Shown: positions 17,624 to 27,059, counted from the first letter of the stretch. The stretch is DNA of 64,000 nucleotides from Mameliella sp. MMSF_3455 (GCF_030733205.1 NZ_JASHJL010000013.1:1-64000); one strand, 5' to 3'. The notes: a model not told the origin generated them from the sequence alone. Made by a program: numbers and translations.

Positions 17624-18780
17624 GCGACGCGCCCGTCGTCGATCTGAACCCTGCGGAATTGGTCGCCGATCCCTATCCGGCACTGGCCCGCCTGCAGGCA
17701 GAAACCCCCATCGCCCATGTCCCGCAACTGGGCGCGACGCTGATCACCCGGCGGAACGTGATCTTTGAACAGGAAAAGCGGATCGAGGTGTTTTCCTCGC
17801 GCCAGCCGCAGGGGCTGATGACCCGCCTGATGGGCGAGAACATGATGCGCAAGGACGGCGAGGCGCATGAGGCGGAACGGCGCGCCTGCTTTCCGGCCTA
17901 TTCGCCGCGCACCGTGCGGGATCGCTGGTCCAATGCCTTTCGTGCCGCGGCACTCGCTGCGCTGGAGGATATGGGGCGGCAGGGGCAGTGTGATCTGGTG
18001 AGCGATTATGCCATGCGCTTGTCGGGTGAGGCGCTGCGGGCGATCACTGGTCTGCATGGCCTGACATGGCAGGACATGGATGCCGTCAGCCAGGAGATGA
18101 TCGACGGGATCGCCAATTACACCGGCGATCCGGACATCGAGGCGCGCTGCCACGCGGCGACGGCGCGGATCGATGCGGTGATCGACGCGCAGACGGACGA
18201 TCCGCCGGCGAATTCCCTGTTGGACGTGCAGCTACGCGCGGGGTTGCCCATGGACAGCGTGCGGGCCAACATCAAGCTGGCGATATCCGGCGGCCAGAAC
18301 GAATCGCGTGATGCGATTGCCGGATGTGCCTGGGCGCTCTTGTCCCACCCAAGGCAGTTGGCCAAGGTGCGTGCAGGGACGGCAAGCTGGCAGAACGCAT
18401 TCGCGGAATTTGCCCGCTGGATCGCCCCCATCGGCATGAGCCCGCGTGAGGTGGCGCGGGAGGATGTCGTAGAGGGCGTGCGCTTTGACCCCGGCGACCG
18501 GGTGTTCCTGATGTATGGGATCGGCAACCGGGATCCGGAGGTCTTCGACCGGCCAGATGTCTTTGACGTGATGCGCGATACGCGGCTCAGCCTCGCGTTC
18601 GGCGCCGGTCCGCATTTCTGCGCGGGCGCTGCGGCCTCGCGATCACTGATCGCCGAGGTTGCTTTGCCCATGCTGTTCGAGAGGTTCCCGGATATGGAAC
18701 TGGCAGGGCCGGTGGCATTCGCCGGCTGGGCCTTTCGAGGGCCGAAATCAGTTCCGGTGAGGCTCGGGGGCGCCGGGTAG
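17620..18780 (+). CDS. Cytochrome P450 (second of a pair)
   Basis: A 386-residue P450 translationally coupled to the first one (ATGA overlap). The haem loop LAFGAGPHFCAGAAASR is canonical and FAEFAR provides ExxR. The I-helix is unusual: ISGGQNESRDA, with Gln-Asn before the acid and Ser in place of the conserved Thr, a pattern seen in P450s with altered oxygen activation. The two proteins are only distantly alike, so this is not a recent duplication. The pair probably acts on one pathway, but no other pathway gene is near. Confidence 0.92.
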   Translation: MSDAPVVDLNPAELVADPYPALARLQAETPIAHVPQLGATLITRRNVIFEQEKRIEVFSSRQPQGLMTRLMGENMMRKDGEAHEAERRACFPAYSPRTVRDRWSNAFRAAALAALEDMGRQGQCDLVSDYAMRLSGEALRAITGLHGLTWQDMDAVSQEMIDGIANYTGDPDIEARCHAATARIDAVIDAQTDDPPANSLLDVQLRAGLPMDSVRANIKLAISGGQNESRDAIAGCAWALLSHPRQLAKVRAGTASWQNAFAEFARWIAPIGMSPREVAREDVVEGVRFDPGDRVFLMYGIGNRDPEVFDRPDVFDVMRDTRLSLAFGAGPHFCAGAAASRSLIAEVALPMLFERFPDMELAGPVAFAGWAFRGPKSVPVRLGGAG

Positions 18781-18788
18781 CGCCCCCG
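18765..18788. terminator. Stem-loop shared by convergent P450 and helicase genes
   Basis: CGGGGGCG (18765-18772) pairs with CGCCCCCG (18781-18788). The loop contains the P450 stop codon. There is no T tract on either side, so termination strength is doubtful. Confidence 0.45.
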
Positions 18789-18794
18789 GACAGG

Positions 18795-20042
18795 TCAGGC
18801 CGCCTTGGCGCGGCGATTGCGGCTGCGGCGCGGGCGTCCGGGCTTGGCGCCATTGCCGGGGCGGTTGCCCGAGCGGCGATTGCCACCGCCGCCACGACCG
18901 GGTTTCTTGACCGGTTCCCATGGCTCGCCCCCCGCCACGTCGATTTCGCGGCCCATGACTTTCACAATGGCCTGGAACTCGCCCATCTCGGTCGGCGCGC
19001 AATAGGCGATGGCGGTGCCGTCGCGCCCGGCGCGGGCGGTACGGCCGATGCGGTGGACATAGTTGTCGGCCACGTTCGGCAGATCGAAGTTGTAGACATA
19101 GCGGACGGCGGGAATGTCGATCCCGCGCGCGGCCACATCCGTCGCCACCAGAACTTTCAGGTCGCCATCACGGAACGCCTTGAGCGCGCGGTCGCGCTGG
19201 CCCTGGCTTTTGTTGCCGTGGATCGACCCGGCGGCAAAGCCCTTGGCCTCGAGATGCTTTTTCAGTTTTTCGGCGCCGTGCTTGGTGCGCGAAAAGACCA
19301 GCGCGGCCTCTGTCCGGTGCCCGTCCAGATGGCTGACCAGCAAGGATGCCTTCTGCGACTGCTCGACGAAGTGCACGCTTTGATCGATGCGGTCCACGGG
19401 CTTGCCCGGAGGCGTGACCTCGATCCGAGCCGGATCGCTCAGGTAGGCGGCGGCGATTTCGGCCATCTGCTTGGGCATGGTGGCCGAGAACAGCATGGTC
19501 TGGCGTTCCGCGGGCAGATGCTTGGCGATCTGGCGCAGCGCGTGGATAAAGCCGAGGTCCAGCATCTGGTCGGCTTCGTCCAGCACCAGGAACTCGGTCC
19601 CGTCCAGCCGCACGGACTTGCGTTCCATCAGGTCGATCAGACGGCCGGGGGTGGCGACCAGAAGGTCGGTGCCCTTGGCCAGCCGCTGGGCCTGGGCGTT
19701 CAACGAGGTGCCGCCGGTGACGATACCGATCTTGACCGGGGTTCCGGCGGCGTAGATGCGCAGGTTGTCGACGATCTGCTTGGCCAGTTCGCGCGTAGGC
19801 GCGAGGATCAGGCCGTGCACGCACTTGGCGGCAGGGCGCGACTGCTTGCGCATCAGGGTCGAGATCAGCGGCAGGCCAAAGGCGGCGGTCTTGCCGGTGC
19901 CTGTCTGCGCCAGGCCCATGACATCGCGGCCGTTCATGGCGTGCGGGATGGCCTGCGTCTGGATCGGGGTGGGTTCGGTGATGTTCTGTTCGGCCAGGTT
20001 GGCCAGAAGGCGGGGCGGCAGCCCCAGCATGTCGAAATCCAA
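18795..20042 (-). CDS. DEAD-box ATP-dependent RNA helicase, RhlE-like
   Basis: A DEAD-box helicase of about 415 residues with Q-motif TPIQTQAIP, Walker A AQTGTGKT, PTRELA, TPGRL, DEAD in VLDEADQMLD, SAT in LFSATMP, and C-terminal ARGIDIP and HRIGRTARAG. A basic Gly/Arg/Asn-rich tail binds RNA. It would help ribosome assembly or mRNA turnover. I propose a TTG start at 20042 (LDFDMLGLPP), because AAAGGACG lies 7 bases upstream and the family begins here. The ATGs at 20081 and 20114 lack such a site and add unconserved residues. Confidence 0.9.
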   Translation of the reverse strand: MDFDMLGLPPRLLANLAEQNITEPTPIQTQAIPHAMNGRDVMGLAQTGTGKTAAFGLPLISTLMRKQSRPAAKCVHGLILAPTRELAKQIVDNLRIYAAGTPVKIGIVTGGTSLNAQAQRLAKGTDLLVATPGRLIDLMERKSVRLDGTEFLVLDEADQMLDLGFIHALRQIAKHLPAERQTMLFSATMPKQMAEIAAAYLSDPARIEVTPPGKPVDRIDQSVHFVEQSQKASLLVSHLDGHRTEAALVFSRTKHGAEKLKKHLEAKGFAAGSIHGNKSQGQRDRALKAFRDGDLKVLVATDVAARGIDIPAVRYVYNFDLPNVADNYVHRIGRTARAGRDGTAIAYCAPTEMGEFQAIVKVMGREIDVAGGEPWEPVKKPGRGGGGNRRSGNRPGNGAKPGRPRRSRNRRAKAA

Positions 20043-20303
20043 GTGTACGTCCTTTAGTGCGGGCGATACCCGCGAAATCATGCGTATCCCGCCACGAGGC
20101 ATCGCGGCGCGCACGGGTGAGACCGCAAACCCGGGCGCGGGGCATCGTGCCGTCGCGCCTGTTGCGGTTCTGGACCCCCGCGTGAAATGGGAACCATGTT
20201 GGGAAGATGTGCCGAGAGGGCGCTATCGCCCGTCAGCCCCGCTCACGCGGCGGGTGCGGCAACTGGCGTGTACATGCGGTGCTGCGGTGCAGAAGTCAAG
20301 GGC

Positions 20304-20963
20304 TCAGGCCGGAATGCCTTGCATTGCCCGCGGGCGAAGCGGTGCCAGGCGCAGGGCCATCGCCTCGCGTTCCAGCCGTTCACGACGGTAGCCAAGACCC
20401 ATCGCTCCCAGGATCGCGCAGTAAAGCACCAGCAGGTAGGCTGGGTAGGCCAAGAGGACCGGTGAAAGGGCGCCGACCGACAGCAGGCCCAGCAGCGCGG
20501 CCACCGCCGAGAGTCCCCAACAGGCTGCGGTCTCGGTGCGCGGTTCGGCATAGGCCTTGAGGATGGTCGGTATGCCGCCGAGGGCGCTGATCGCGATGGC
20601 GATGGCCAGGGCAAAGACCGCGTCGTCCGTGACCCACCACAGAGCCAGCCCGACGCCAGATACCGTGTAGATCGCCAGATCGCGCGCTTGCAGGATGCTG
20701 CCCATGCCGAAGCGGATTGAAAGAACGAAGATCAGCACCGTTTCCGCCGTTTCGACGCCGACAAAGAACAAGGAGGCATCGGCACCCTTGTCGACGTTGG
20801 ACACCAGGCAGATCCCCGAAAGCACCGACCAAATCAGCCATGTCGATCGAACTGGGCGGGTGCTGCCGCATAGCATGTCGCGGATGTAGGGCAGGCAGGC
20901 GAGGTTGCTGACCACGATGGAGGCGATTCCGAAGGTCATTAGCCAGTTGTCGGCAAGGGTCAT
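20304..20963 (-). CDS. Multi-pass membrane protein of unknown function
   Basis: A 219-residue protein with six or seven hydrophobic segments (for example FGIASIVVSNLACLPYI, LAIYTVSGVGLALWWV, AVFALAIAIAISALGGIPTI). The pattern LPYIRDML early and GGIPTILKAY later recalls two-repeat PQ-loop/SWEET-like carriers, but I see no clear signature. Its neighbours (helicase behind, rplO divergent ahead) do not suggest a job. Confidence 0.7.
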   Translation of the reverse strand: MTLADNWLMTFGIASIVVSNLACLPYIRDMLCGSTRPVRSTWLIWSVLSGICLVSNVDKGADASLFFVGVETAETVLIFVLSIRFGMGSILQARDLAIYTVSGVGLALWWVTDDAVFALAIAIAISALGGIPTILKAYAEPRTETAACWGLSAVAALLGLLSVGALSPVLLAYPAYLLVLYCAILGAMGLGYRRERLEREAMALRLAPLRPRAMQGIPA

Positions 20964-21243
20964 GATCGCGGCTCCGGGGTTGATCGCGCCAGGAAATTTG
21001 CGCGTCTGAGGTCAGTCTGCCCGGGCCGGGCGGGCCATGCCATTCGGAGATTCCCTACCGTATGGTAAACCGGACCTTTGCAAGCGGCGGGCTGACGGAG
21101 GGGGCGTGCAGGGAAGGCTTGTCTTGGCCGGGGCGCTTCGCTATACGCCCCCGGTGGTCCGAACGGATCCGATTCACAACCAAGAAACGCCGTGGTCTGT
21201 CCATCATCGCTTCGCGGGCAGCATCCGGCATAGGAGAAGCGAC
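20964..21243. other. Divergent intergenic region upstream of rplO
   Basis: It holds the start region of the membrane protein gene on the minus strand and the proposed rplO promoter. A short inverted repeat, TACCGTATGGTA (about 21056-21066), lies between them. No gene is seen. Confidence 0.5.
21119..21147 (+). promoter_or_regulatory. Candidate promoter for rplO-secY-adk
   Basis: TTGTCT (21119-21124), 17 bases, then TATACG (21142-21147), about 97 bases before the rplO ATG. A promoter is required here because the gene behind is on the other strand. Confidence 0.5.
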
Positions 21244-21714
21244 ATGAAACTCAATGAACTCCGGGACAACCCCGGCGCAACCAAGCGCAAGCAGCGTATC
21301 GGCCGTGGTCCCGGTTCGGGCCGTGGTAAAATGGGTGGCCGTGGTATCAAGGGCCAGAAATCGCGTTCGGGTGTGGCCATCAACGGCTACGAAGGCGGCC
21401 AGATGCCGCTGTACCAGCGTCTGCCCAAGCGTGGCTTCAACAAGCCGAACCGCAAGGCATATGCTGTCGTCAACCTCGGCCTGATCCAGAAATTCGTTGA
21501 CGCGGGCAAGCTGGACGCCGGCAACATCACCGAAGAAACGCTGGTCTCCTCGGGTCTCGTCCGCCGTTCGCTGGACGGCATCCGCGTCCTCGCCAAGGGC
21601 GAAGTGACCGGTGCTCTGACCATCAACGTCACCGGCGCGTCGAAGTCGGCGGTTGCAGCGGTCGAGGGCAAGGGCGGTTCGCTGACCGTCACCACCGCGG
21701 CAGCGGCGGAATAA
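21244..21714 (+). CDS. rplO: 50S ribosomal protein L15
   Basis: A 156-residue L15: [20 protein letters not shown] at the start, the Gly-rich [22 protein letters not shown] and the [16 protein letters not shown] loop. It is a late-assembly protein of the large subunit. I start at 21244, after GGAGAAGCGAC; the longer frame from 21037 crosses the promoter. A short Ala/Thr tail ends it. Confidence 0.97.
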   Translation: MKLNELRDNPGATKRKQRIGRGPGSGRGKMGGRGIKGQKSRSGVAINGYEGGQMPLYQRLPKRGFNKPNRKAYAVVNLGLIQKFVDAGKLDAGNITEETLVSSGLVRRSLDGIRVLAKGEVTGALTINVTGASKSAVAAVEGKGGSLTVTTAAAAE

Positions 21715-21723
21715 CGACTTGTG

Positions 21724-21800
21724 AGCGGCGCATCCGCCGCTTACATGTCCAACAGTTTTCCATTGCGCGCCGCCCGACGGAAAACCCGTCGTGGCGGCGT
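21724..21800 (+). other. Two stem-loops between rplO and secY
   Basis: AGCGGCG-CATC-CGCCGCT (about 21724-21741) and a longer bulged stem, CGCCGCCCGACGG (21768-21780) with CCGTCGTGGCGGCG (about 21786-21799), with an AAAA-containing loop. The second is followed by TTTG. They may reduce read-through into secY or protect mRNA ends. Confidence 0.5.
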
Positions 21801-21822
21801 TTGACTGAAAAGAGAGATCCGC

Positions 21823-23190
21823 ATGGTATCCGCAGCAGAGCAAATGGCCGCCAACACCAGCTGGGCGGCGCTTGGCAAAGCAACCGACCTGCGCAATCGC
21901 ATCTTCTTCACCCTCGCCCTTCTGATCGTCTACCGCCTTGGCACCTACATTCCCGTTCCGGGGATCGACGGCGCCGCGCTGCAAGAGTTTGTCGAGCAGG
22001 CGGGGCAGGGCGTTGCGGGCATGGTGTCGATGTTCACCGGCGGTGCGCTGGGACGCATGGGGATCTTTGCGCTGGGCATCATGCCCTACATCTCGGCCTC
22101 GATCATGGTGCAGCTTCTGACGGCGATGGTGCCGGCGCTGGAGCAGCTCAAGAAAGAGGGTGAGCAGGGTCGCAAGAAGATCAACCAGTACACCCGTTAC
22201 GGCACCGTGGCGCTGGCCGTGATCCAGTCTTATGGCCTTGCGGTCAGCCTGGAAGCCGGGGATCTCGTGACCGATCCGGGCTGGTTCTTCCGCGCTGCCT
22301 GCATGATCACGCTGGTTGGCGGTACCATGTTCCTGATGTGGCTGGGTGAACAGATCACCGCGCGCGGCATCGGCAACGGTATCTCGCTGATCATCTTCGT
22401 CGGCATCATCGCCGAGGTTCCCGCCGCGCTGGCGCAGTTCTTCAGCCAGGGGCAATCGGGCGCGATCAGCCCGGCCGTGATCGTGGGCGTGATCCTGATG
22501 GTGGTGGGCGTCATCACCTTCGTGGTCTTCATGGAACGCGCGCTGCGCAAGATCACGATCCAGTATCCGCGCCGCCAGGTCGGCATGAAGATGACCGAGG
22601 CGCAGCAGTCGCACCTGCCGGTCAAGGTGAACCCGGCGGGCGTCATCCCGGCGATCTTCGCCAGCTCGCTGCTGTTGCTGCCGGTGACGATCTCGACCTT
22701 CTCTGGCGGGTCGGACACCGGGCCGATCATGTCGACGATCCTTGCCTATTTTGGCCCCGGACAGCCGCTCTATCTGCTGTTCTTCGGCGCCATGATCGTC
22801 TTCTTCGCCTATTTCTACACCTTCAACGTTTCATTCAAACCCGATGACGTTGCGGACAACCTCAAGAACCAGAACGGTTTCGTTCCGGGCATTCGCCCGG
22901 GAAAGAAAACCGCGGAATACCTGGAATACGTCGTGAACCGCGTGCTGGTCCTGGGCTCCATCTACCTGACGGCTGTTTGCCTTCTGCCCGAGATCCTGCG
23001 CACCCAATACGCCATCCCGTTCTACTTTGGCGGTACTTCGGTTCTGATCGTGGTCAGCGTGACCATGGACACCATTCAACAGGTCCAGAGCCATCTCTTG
23101 GCACATCAGTACGAAGGTCTTATTCAAAAGTCGCAACTGCGCGGCAAGGGTAAGGGCCGCAAGAAACGGGGGGCACCAGCGCGTCGATGA
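21823..23190 (+). CDS. secY: Preprotein translocase subunit SecY
   Basis: A 455-residue SecY with about ten membrane helices. Recognisable parts are [22 protein letters not shown]-type TM1 (quoted as [14 protein letters not shown]), the plug region after it, [29 protein letters not shown], and the cytosolic loops ending in [15 protein letters not shown]. It forms the protein-conducting channel with SecE and SecG. It overlaps adk by 4 bases (ATGA), the usual secY-adk coupling. Confidence 0.98.
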   Translation: MVSAAEQMAANTSWAALGKATDLRNRIFFTLALLIVYRLGTYIPVPGIDGAALQEFVEQAGQGVAGMVSMFTGGALGRMGIFALGIMPYISASIMVQLLTAMVPALEQLKKEGEQGRKKINQYTRYGTVALAVIQSYGLAVSLEAGDLVTDPGWFFRAACMITLVGGTMFLMWLGEQITARGIGNGISLIIFVGIIAEVPAALAQFFSQGQSGAISPAVIVGVILMVVGVITFVVFMERALRKITIQYPRRQVGMKMTEAQQSHLPVKVNPAGVIPAIFASSLLLLPVTISTFSGGSDTGPIMSTILAYFGPGQPLYLLFFGAMIVFFAYFYTFNVSFKPDDVADNLKNQNGFVPGIRPGKKTAEYLEYVVNRVLVLGSIYLTAVCLLPEILRTQYAIPFYFGGTSVLIVVSVTMDTIQQVQSHLLAHQYEGLIQKSQLRGKGKGRKKRGAPARR

Positions 23191-23831
23191 ACATCATTCT
23201 TTTGGGACCGCCGGGGGCGGGCAAGGGCACACAGGCACGCATTCTCGAAGAGAACCGTGGCATGGTCCAGCTTTCGACCGGTGACATGCTGCGCGAGGCC
23301 AAGGACAGCGGCACCGAGATGGGCAAGATCGTCGCTGACGTGATGGCCCGCGGTGACCTTGTCACCGACGAGATCGTGATCGGCCTGATCCGCGAAAAGC
23401 TGGAAACGGTCTCGGCCAACGGGTTCATCTTTGACGGCTTTCCGCGGACGCTGGCGCAGGCGGACGCACTGGGCAAACTGCTGGCCGATGAAGGTCAGAC
23501 GCTGGACAAGGTGATCGAACTGCGCGTCGACGACGATGTCCTGGTGCAGCGCATCACGGCGCGGTCGACCTGCGGCAGCTGTGGTGAGGTCTACAACGAT
23601 CTCACCAAGCCGATCCCCGAGGACGGCAAATGCGTGAAATGCGGCGGGACAGAGTTCAAGCGCCGCGCCGACGACAACGAGGACAGCCTGCGTACGCGCC
23701 TGATGGCCTATTACAAGCAGACCTCGCCGCTGATCGGCTATTACTACGCGCTGGACAAGCACAACAGCGTCGACGGGCTTGGAGAGATCGCCGATATCCA
23801 GTCTGCGATTGCCGGATTGCTCGACGCATGA
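23187..23831 (+). CDS. adk: Adenylate kinase, zinc-lid form
   Basis: A 214-residue long-form adenylate kinase interconverting AMP, ADP and ATP. P-loop [12 protein letters not shown] (about 5-16), [15 protein letters not shown], and a LID domain with four cysteines ([10 protein letters not shown] and CVKCGG) that should bind zinc, as in Gram-positive and several alphaproteobacterial enzymes. Start and stop both overlap neighbours by 4 bases. Confidence 0.98.
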   Translation: MNIILLGPPGAGKGTQARILEENRGMVQLSTGDMLREAKDSGTEMGKIVADVMARGDLVTDEIVIGLIREKLETVSANGFIFDGFPRTLAQADALGKLLADEGQTLDKVIELRVDDDVLVQRITARSTCGSCGEVYNDLTKPIPEDGKCVKCGGTEFKRRADDNEDSLRTRLMAYYKQTSPLIGYYYALDKHNSVDGLGEIADIQSAIAGLLDA

Positions 23832-24199
23832 GGAGCGGACGGACGGTGGCGGCCCTGCTGATCAGCGGGCTGCCAGCCGTCGCCCCGGCCTTTGCCGAAG
23901 AGATCCTCGACAACCCGGGCTATTGCGATCTGCCCTACGAGGATCGCGAAATGGCCGGGATCGTGACGCTGACGCCCACCGGCATCGAAAGCCACGGCGC
24001 GCGCTGTTCTTGGTCCGACGTGCGTTTCGTTCCGGGTGAGTCCCTGTCGGTCAGTGCGACCTGTGACGACGGCGCAAGCCAGTGGCGGACCCACCTCTGG
24101 ATCAGTGAGACAAAGGGCGGTTTCGTGCGGGTCGTGCCCGACGGAATCTTCCCCCTGCCAGAGATCTATTTCCCCTGTTCGCAATGGTCGCGAAAATAG
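23828..24199 (+). CDS. Small exported protein of unknown function, coupled to adk
   Basis: A 123-residue protein whose ATG overlaps the adk stop (ATGA). It has a Sec signal ([23 protein letters not shown], split here as [14 protein letters not shown] and LPAVAPAFA) with cleavage after AFA. The mature part has four cysteines (GYCDLP, ARCSW, ATCDDG, FPCSQW), which could form two disulfides in the periplasm. I do not recognise the family. Confidence 0.7.
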   Translation: MRSGRTVAALLISGLPAVAPAFAEEILDNPGYCDLPYEDREMAGIVTLTPTGIESHGARCSWSDVRFVPGESLSVSATCDDGASQWRTHLWISETKGGFVRVVPDGIFPLPEIYFPCSQWSRK

Positions 24200-24212
24200 C
24201 CTTGACAGGGGG

Positions 24213-24241
24213 TTGACCTTCTGGGCCCTGCCCAATAGTTA
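24213..24241 (+). promoter_or_regulatory. Candidate promoter of the alpha operon (rpsM)
   Basis: TTGACC (24213-24218), 17 bases, TAGTTA (24236-24241). A second overlapping -35-like TTGACA lies at 24202. Exactly the same boxes and spacing occur before the tRNA-Lys gene at 29855. The -10 lacks T at position -7, as many Rhodobacter promoters do. Confidence 0.65.
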
Positions 24242-24247
24242 GCCCCA

Positions 24248-24396
24248 TCCCGCAAGGGAGCCATTGCCCGAATCGTGGATCCAGGATTCGGGACGATCAC
24301 CTGAGTTATGACAGACGCCCGGCAGCCGCATGGCCCGGGCTTCCGTTGTGAAAAAAGGGCCTGGAGCTACGGGCTCGCAACGAAAGGAACAGAGAC
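24248..24396 (+). promoter_or_regulatory. Structured leader of the rpsM operon
   Basis: About 150 bases from the likely transcription start to rpsM. It contains a perfect 8-bp stem CCCGAATC (24267-24274) with GATTCGGG (24285-24292), then a G/C-rich inverted repeat GCCCGG...CCGGGC around 24320-24343. In enterobacteria S4 binds a pseudoknot at this place; rpsD is not in this operon, so a regulator here is not predictable. Confidence 0.45.
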
Positions 24397-24765
24397 TTGG
24401 CACGTATTGCCGGCGTCAACATCCCGACCCACAAGCGCGTCCCGATCGCGCTGACCTACATCCACGGTATCGGTCCGTCGACCGCCAAGGAAATCTGCGC
24501 AGCCACCAACATCGATGCGGCGCGCCGCGTCAATGAGCTGAGCGACGCAGAAGTCCTGGCCGTCCGTGAATTCATCGACGCCAACCTGACCGTCGAAGGC
24601 GACCTGCGCCGCGAAGTTCAGATGAACGTCAAGCGCCTGATGGACCTCGGCTGCTACCGCGGCCTGCGCCATCGCCGCAACCTCCCCGTCCGCGGTCAGC
24701 GGACCCACACCAACGCACGCACGCGCAAGGGCCCCGCAAAGCCCATCGCTGGCAAGAAGAAGTAA
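24397..24765 (+). CDS. rpsM: 30S ribosomal protein S13 (TTG start)
   Basis: A 122-residue S13: [20 protein letters not shown] at the start, [16 protein letters not shown], and the C-terminal [20 protein letters not shown] and KKK tail that touches P-site tRNA. The start codon is TTG at 24397, with AAAGGAAC upstream; no in-frame ATG precedes the conserved ARIAGVN. A TTG start is rare for a highly expressed ribosomal gene and could set its level. Confidence 0.96.
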   Translation: MARIAGVNIPTHKRVPIALTYIHGIGPSTAKEICAATNIDAARRVNELSDAEVLAVREFIDANLTVEGDLRREVQMNVKRLMDLGCYRGLRHRRNLPVRGQRTHTNARTRKGPAKPIAGKKK

Positions 24766-24780
24766 GGGGAGAACGGAACC

Positions 24781-25176
24781 ATGGCACGCGATACTCGCCG
24801 CGGTGGCGGCAAGAAGAAGGTCTCGAAGAACATTGCAGCCGGTGTGGCGCATGTGAACTCGTCCTTCAACAACACCAAGATTCTGATCTCGGACGTGCAA
24901 GGCAACGCGATCTCCTGGTCGTCGGCCGGCACCATGGGCTTCAAGGGTTCGCGCAAGTCGACCCCCTACGCCGCTCAGCTTGCCGCGGAAGACGCCGGCA
25001 AGAAGGCGCAGGAACATGGCGTCAAGACGCTGGAAGTCGAAGTGCAGGGCCCCGGTTCGGGTCGCGAATCCGCGCTGCGCGCACTGGCTGCCGTCGGCTT
25101 CAACATCACGTCGATCCGCGACGTGACGCCGATCGCCCACAACGGTTGCCGCCCGCCGAAGCGCCGCCGCGTCTGA
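24781..25176 (+). CDS. rpsK: 30S ribosomal protein S11
   Basis: A 131-residue S11: [40 protein letters not shown], and the final [17 protein letters not shown] that lies by the mRNA exit. It follows rpsM by 15 bases with GGGGAGAACGG as ribosome binding site. Confidence 0.98.
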   Translation: MARDTRRGGGKKKVSKNIAAGVAHVNSSFNNTKILISDVQGNAISWSSAGTMGFKGSRKSTPYAAQLAAEDAGKKAQEHGVKTLEVEVQGPGSGRESALRALAAVGFNITSIRDVTPIAHNGCRPPKRRRV

Positions 25177-25192
25177 TCCATCGGACAGTTTT

Positions 25193-25226
25193 TCGCGGGG
25201 CCGGGCCTTTTTGCCCGGCCTCGCGC
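25193..25226 (+). terminator. Stem-loop between rpsK and rpoA
   Basis: GGCCGGGC and GCCCGGCC pair around a CTTTTT loop, extended by GCG/CGC, within about 25193-25226. There is no T tract right after the stem; it may be a partial terminator or processing site. Confidence 0.5.
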
Positions 25227-25294
25227 CGTCGTTTTGAAACCTCGGGCGTCGGTGCCTTCGGACATGGGGCGCTGGCAGGTATGGAGGGAACTGC

Positions 25295-26311
25295 ATGATC
25301 CACAAGAACTGGGCTGAACTGATCAAGCCGACGCAGCTTGAGATCAAGCCGGGCGCCGATCCGTCGCGCATGGCCACCGTCGTGGCCGAACCGCTGGAGC
25401 GCGGATTTGGTCTTACGCTGGGCAACGCCCTGCGCCGTGTACTGCTGTCGTCGCTTCAGGGCGCCGCAATCACCAGCGTGCAGATCGATAACGTGCTGCA
25501 CGAATTCTCCAGCGTGGCCGGTGTGCGTGAAGACGTCACCGACATCATCCTGAACCTCAAGGGTGTGTCGCTGCGCATGGAAGTCGAAGGCCCCAAGCGC
25601 CTGTCCGTGACCGGCAAGGGCCCGGGCGTCGTGACCGCCGGCGATATCGCCGAAAGCGCGGGCATCGAGATCCTGAATCGCGAGCACGTGATCTGCCACG
25701 TCGATGAAGGCGCCGAGGTGTACATGGAGTTTACCGTGAACACCGGCAAGGGCTACGTCAGCGCGGACAAGAACAAGCCCGAGGACGCACCCATCGGCCT
25801 GATCCCGATCGACGCGATCTATTCGCCGGTCAAGAAGGTCGCCTATGACGTGCAGCCCACCCGTGAGGGCCAGGTGCTGGACTATGACAAGCTGACGATG
25901 AAGATCGAAACCGACGGCTCGATCACTCCCGAGGACGCGGTGGCCTTTGCCGCGCGCATCCTGCAGGACCAGCTGTCGATCTTCGTCAACTTCGAGGAGC
26001 CGGAGTCGGCGGGTCGCCAGGACGAGGACGACGGGCTGGAATTCAACCCGCTGCTTCTCAAGAAGGTCGACGAGCTGGAACTGTCGGTGCGGTCGGCGAA
26101 CTGCCTGAAGAACGACAACATCGTCTACATCGGCGACCTGATCCAGAAGACCGAAGCCGAGATGCTGCGCACCCCGAACTTTGGCCGCAAGTCCTTGAAC
26201 GAAATCAAGGAAGTGCTGTCGGGCATGGGTCTGCACCTGGGCATGGACGTCGAGGACTGGCCGCCGGACAACATCGAGGACCTGGCCAAGAAGCTGGAAG
26301 ACTCGTTCTGA
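25295..26311 (+). CDS. rpoA: RNA polymerase alpha subunit
   Basis: A 338-residue alpha subunit. The N-terminal domain shows [25 protein letters not shown]-type assembly residues ([20 protein letters not shown]) and the C-terminal domain has [17 protein letters not shown] and [14 protein letters not shown] that bind UP elements and activators. It is the last part of the ribosomal block, between rpsK and rplQ, with an untranslated gap of 118 bases before it. GGAGGGAACTGC precedes the ATG. Confidence 0.98.
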   Translation: MIHKNWAELIKPTQLEIKPGADPSRMATVVAEPLERGFGLTLGNALRRVLLSSLQGAAITSVQIDNVLHEFSSVAGVREDVTDIILNLKGVSLRMEVEGPKRLSVTGKGPGVVTAGDIAESAGIEILNREHVICHVDEGAEVYMEFTVNTGKGYVSADKNKPEDAPIGLIPIDAIYSPVKKVAYDVQPTREGQVLDYDKLTMKIETDGSITPEDAVAFAARILQDQLSIFVNFEEPESAGRQDEDDGLEFNPLLLKKVDELELSVRSANCLKNDNIVYIGDLIQKTEAEMLRTPNFGRKSLNEIKEVLSGMGLHLGMDVEDWPPDNIEDLAKKLEDSF

Positions 26312-26320
26312 ACCAATCGT

Positions 26321-26344
26321 AGGATGGGTGGCAGCACCCATCCT
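26321..26344 (+). other. Perfect stem-loop between rpoA and rplQ
   Basis: AGGATGGGTG (26321-26330), loop GCAG, CACCCATCCT (26335-26344). There is no T run, so it is more likely an mRNA processing or stability element than a terminator. Confidence 0.5.
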
Positions 26345-26437
26345 GCCGGGCATCCGCCCCAAGGAGAGCCGGTGACACGCATCGCCGGCCGGACAAAGCA
26401 AAACCGCCCGTAGAGGGCAAAAATCGGAGTAAAAACA

Positions 26438-26857
26438 ATGCGTCACGCAAAAGGTTACCGCCGCCTGAACCGCACCCACGAGCACCGCAAGGCGCTGTGG
26501 GCGAACATGGCCGGCTCGCTCATCGAGCATGAGCAGATCAAGACCACCCTGCCCAAGGCCAAGGAACTCAAGCGCGTCATGGACAAGCTGATCACCCTGG
26601 GCAAGCGTGGTGACCTGCACGCCCGTCGCCAGGCCCGCGCGCAGCTGAAGGAAGACAAGGACGTCGCCAAGCTGTTCGAAATCCTCGGCCCGCGCTACGC
26701 CGAGCGCAACGGCGGCTATACCCGTGTTCTGAAAGCAGGTTTCCGTTACGGTGACATGGCCCCGATGGCCATCATCGAGCTGGTTGACCGCGACGTGGAC
26801 GCCAAGGGCGCAGCCGACAAGGCGCGCGTGGCAATGGCCGAGGCCGACGAAGAGTAA
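26438..26857 (+). CDS. rplQ: 50S ribosomal protein L17
   Basis: A 139-residue L17: [20 protein letters not shown] at the start, [19 protein letters not shown] and [20 protein letters not shown]. The C-terminal 20 residues are the longer, acidic version seen in alphaproteobacteria. It closes the ribosomal block. GGAGTAAAAACA precedes the ATG. Confidence 0.98.
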   Translation: MRHAKGYRRLNRTHEHRKALWANMAGSLIEHEQIKTTLPKAKELKRVMDKLITLGKRGDLHARRQARAQLKEDKDVAKLFEILGPRYAERNGGYTRVLKAGFRYGDMAPMAIIELVDRDVDAKGAADKARVAMAEADEE

Positions 26858-26882
26858 TCCTCTCTTCGACCCGAGAATAGCG

Positions 26883-26913
26883 AAGGCCCTGTCGGTGACG
26901 GCGGGGCCTTTTT
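26883..26913 (+). terminator. Terminator after rplQ
   Basis: AAGGCC-CT (26883-26890) pairs with GG-GGCCTT (26903-26910), then TTTTTC. It ends the alpha operon. Confidence 0.75.
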
Positions 26914-26936
26914 CATGCCGGAAGGGCGCCCGGGAG

Positions 26937-26986
26937 TTTTGTACAAAACGTACGAAACGTACGTCGATTCCAGCATTTTGTACAAA
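26937..26986. repeat. Tandem palindromes TTTGTACAAA with CGTACG repeats
   Basis: Two copies of TTTTGTACAAA (26937-26948 with one extra A, and 26976-26986) are centred 39 bp apart. Between them lie CGTACG (26949-26954) and ACGTACGT (26957-26964). The cluster looks like a TetR-type or other dimeric operator array, yet it lies between two convergent gene ends where no promoter is expected. Confidence 0.6.
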
Positions 26987-27059
26987 CGGGCAAGATCCGG
27001 TTTACCGCAGTTAACCGATTTCGATTTCTCAAATCCATGAGGACCGAGCGACCGGGGGA

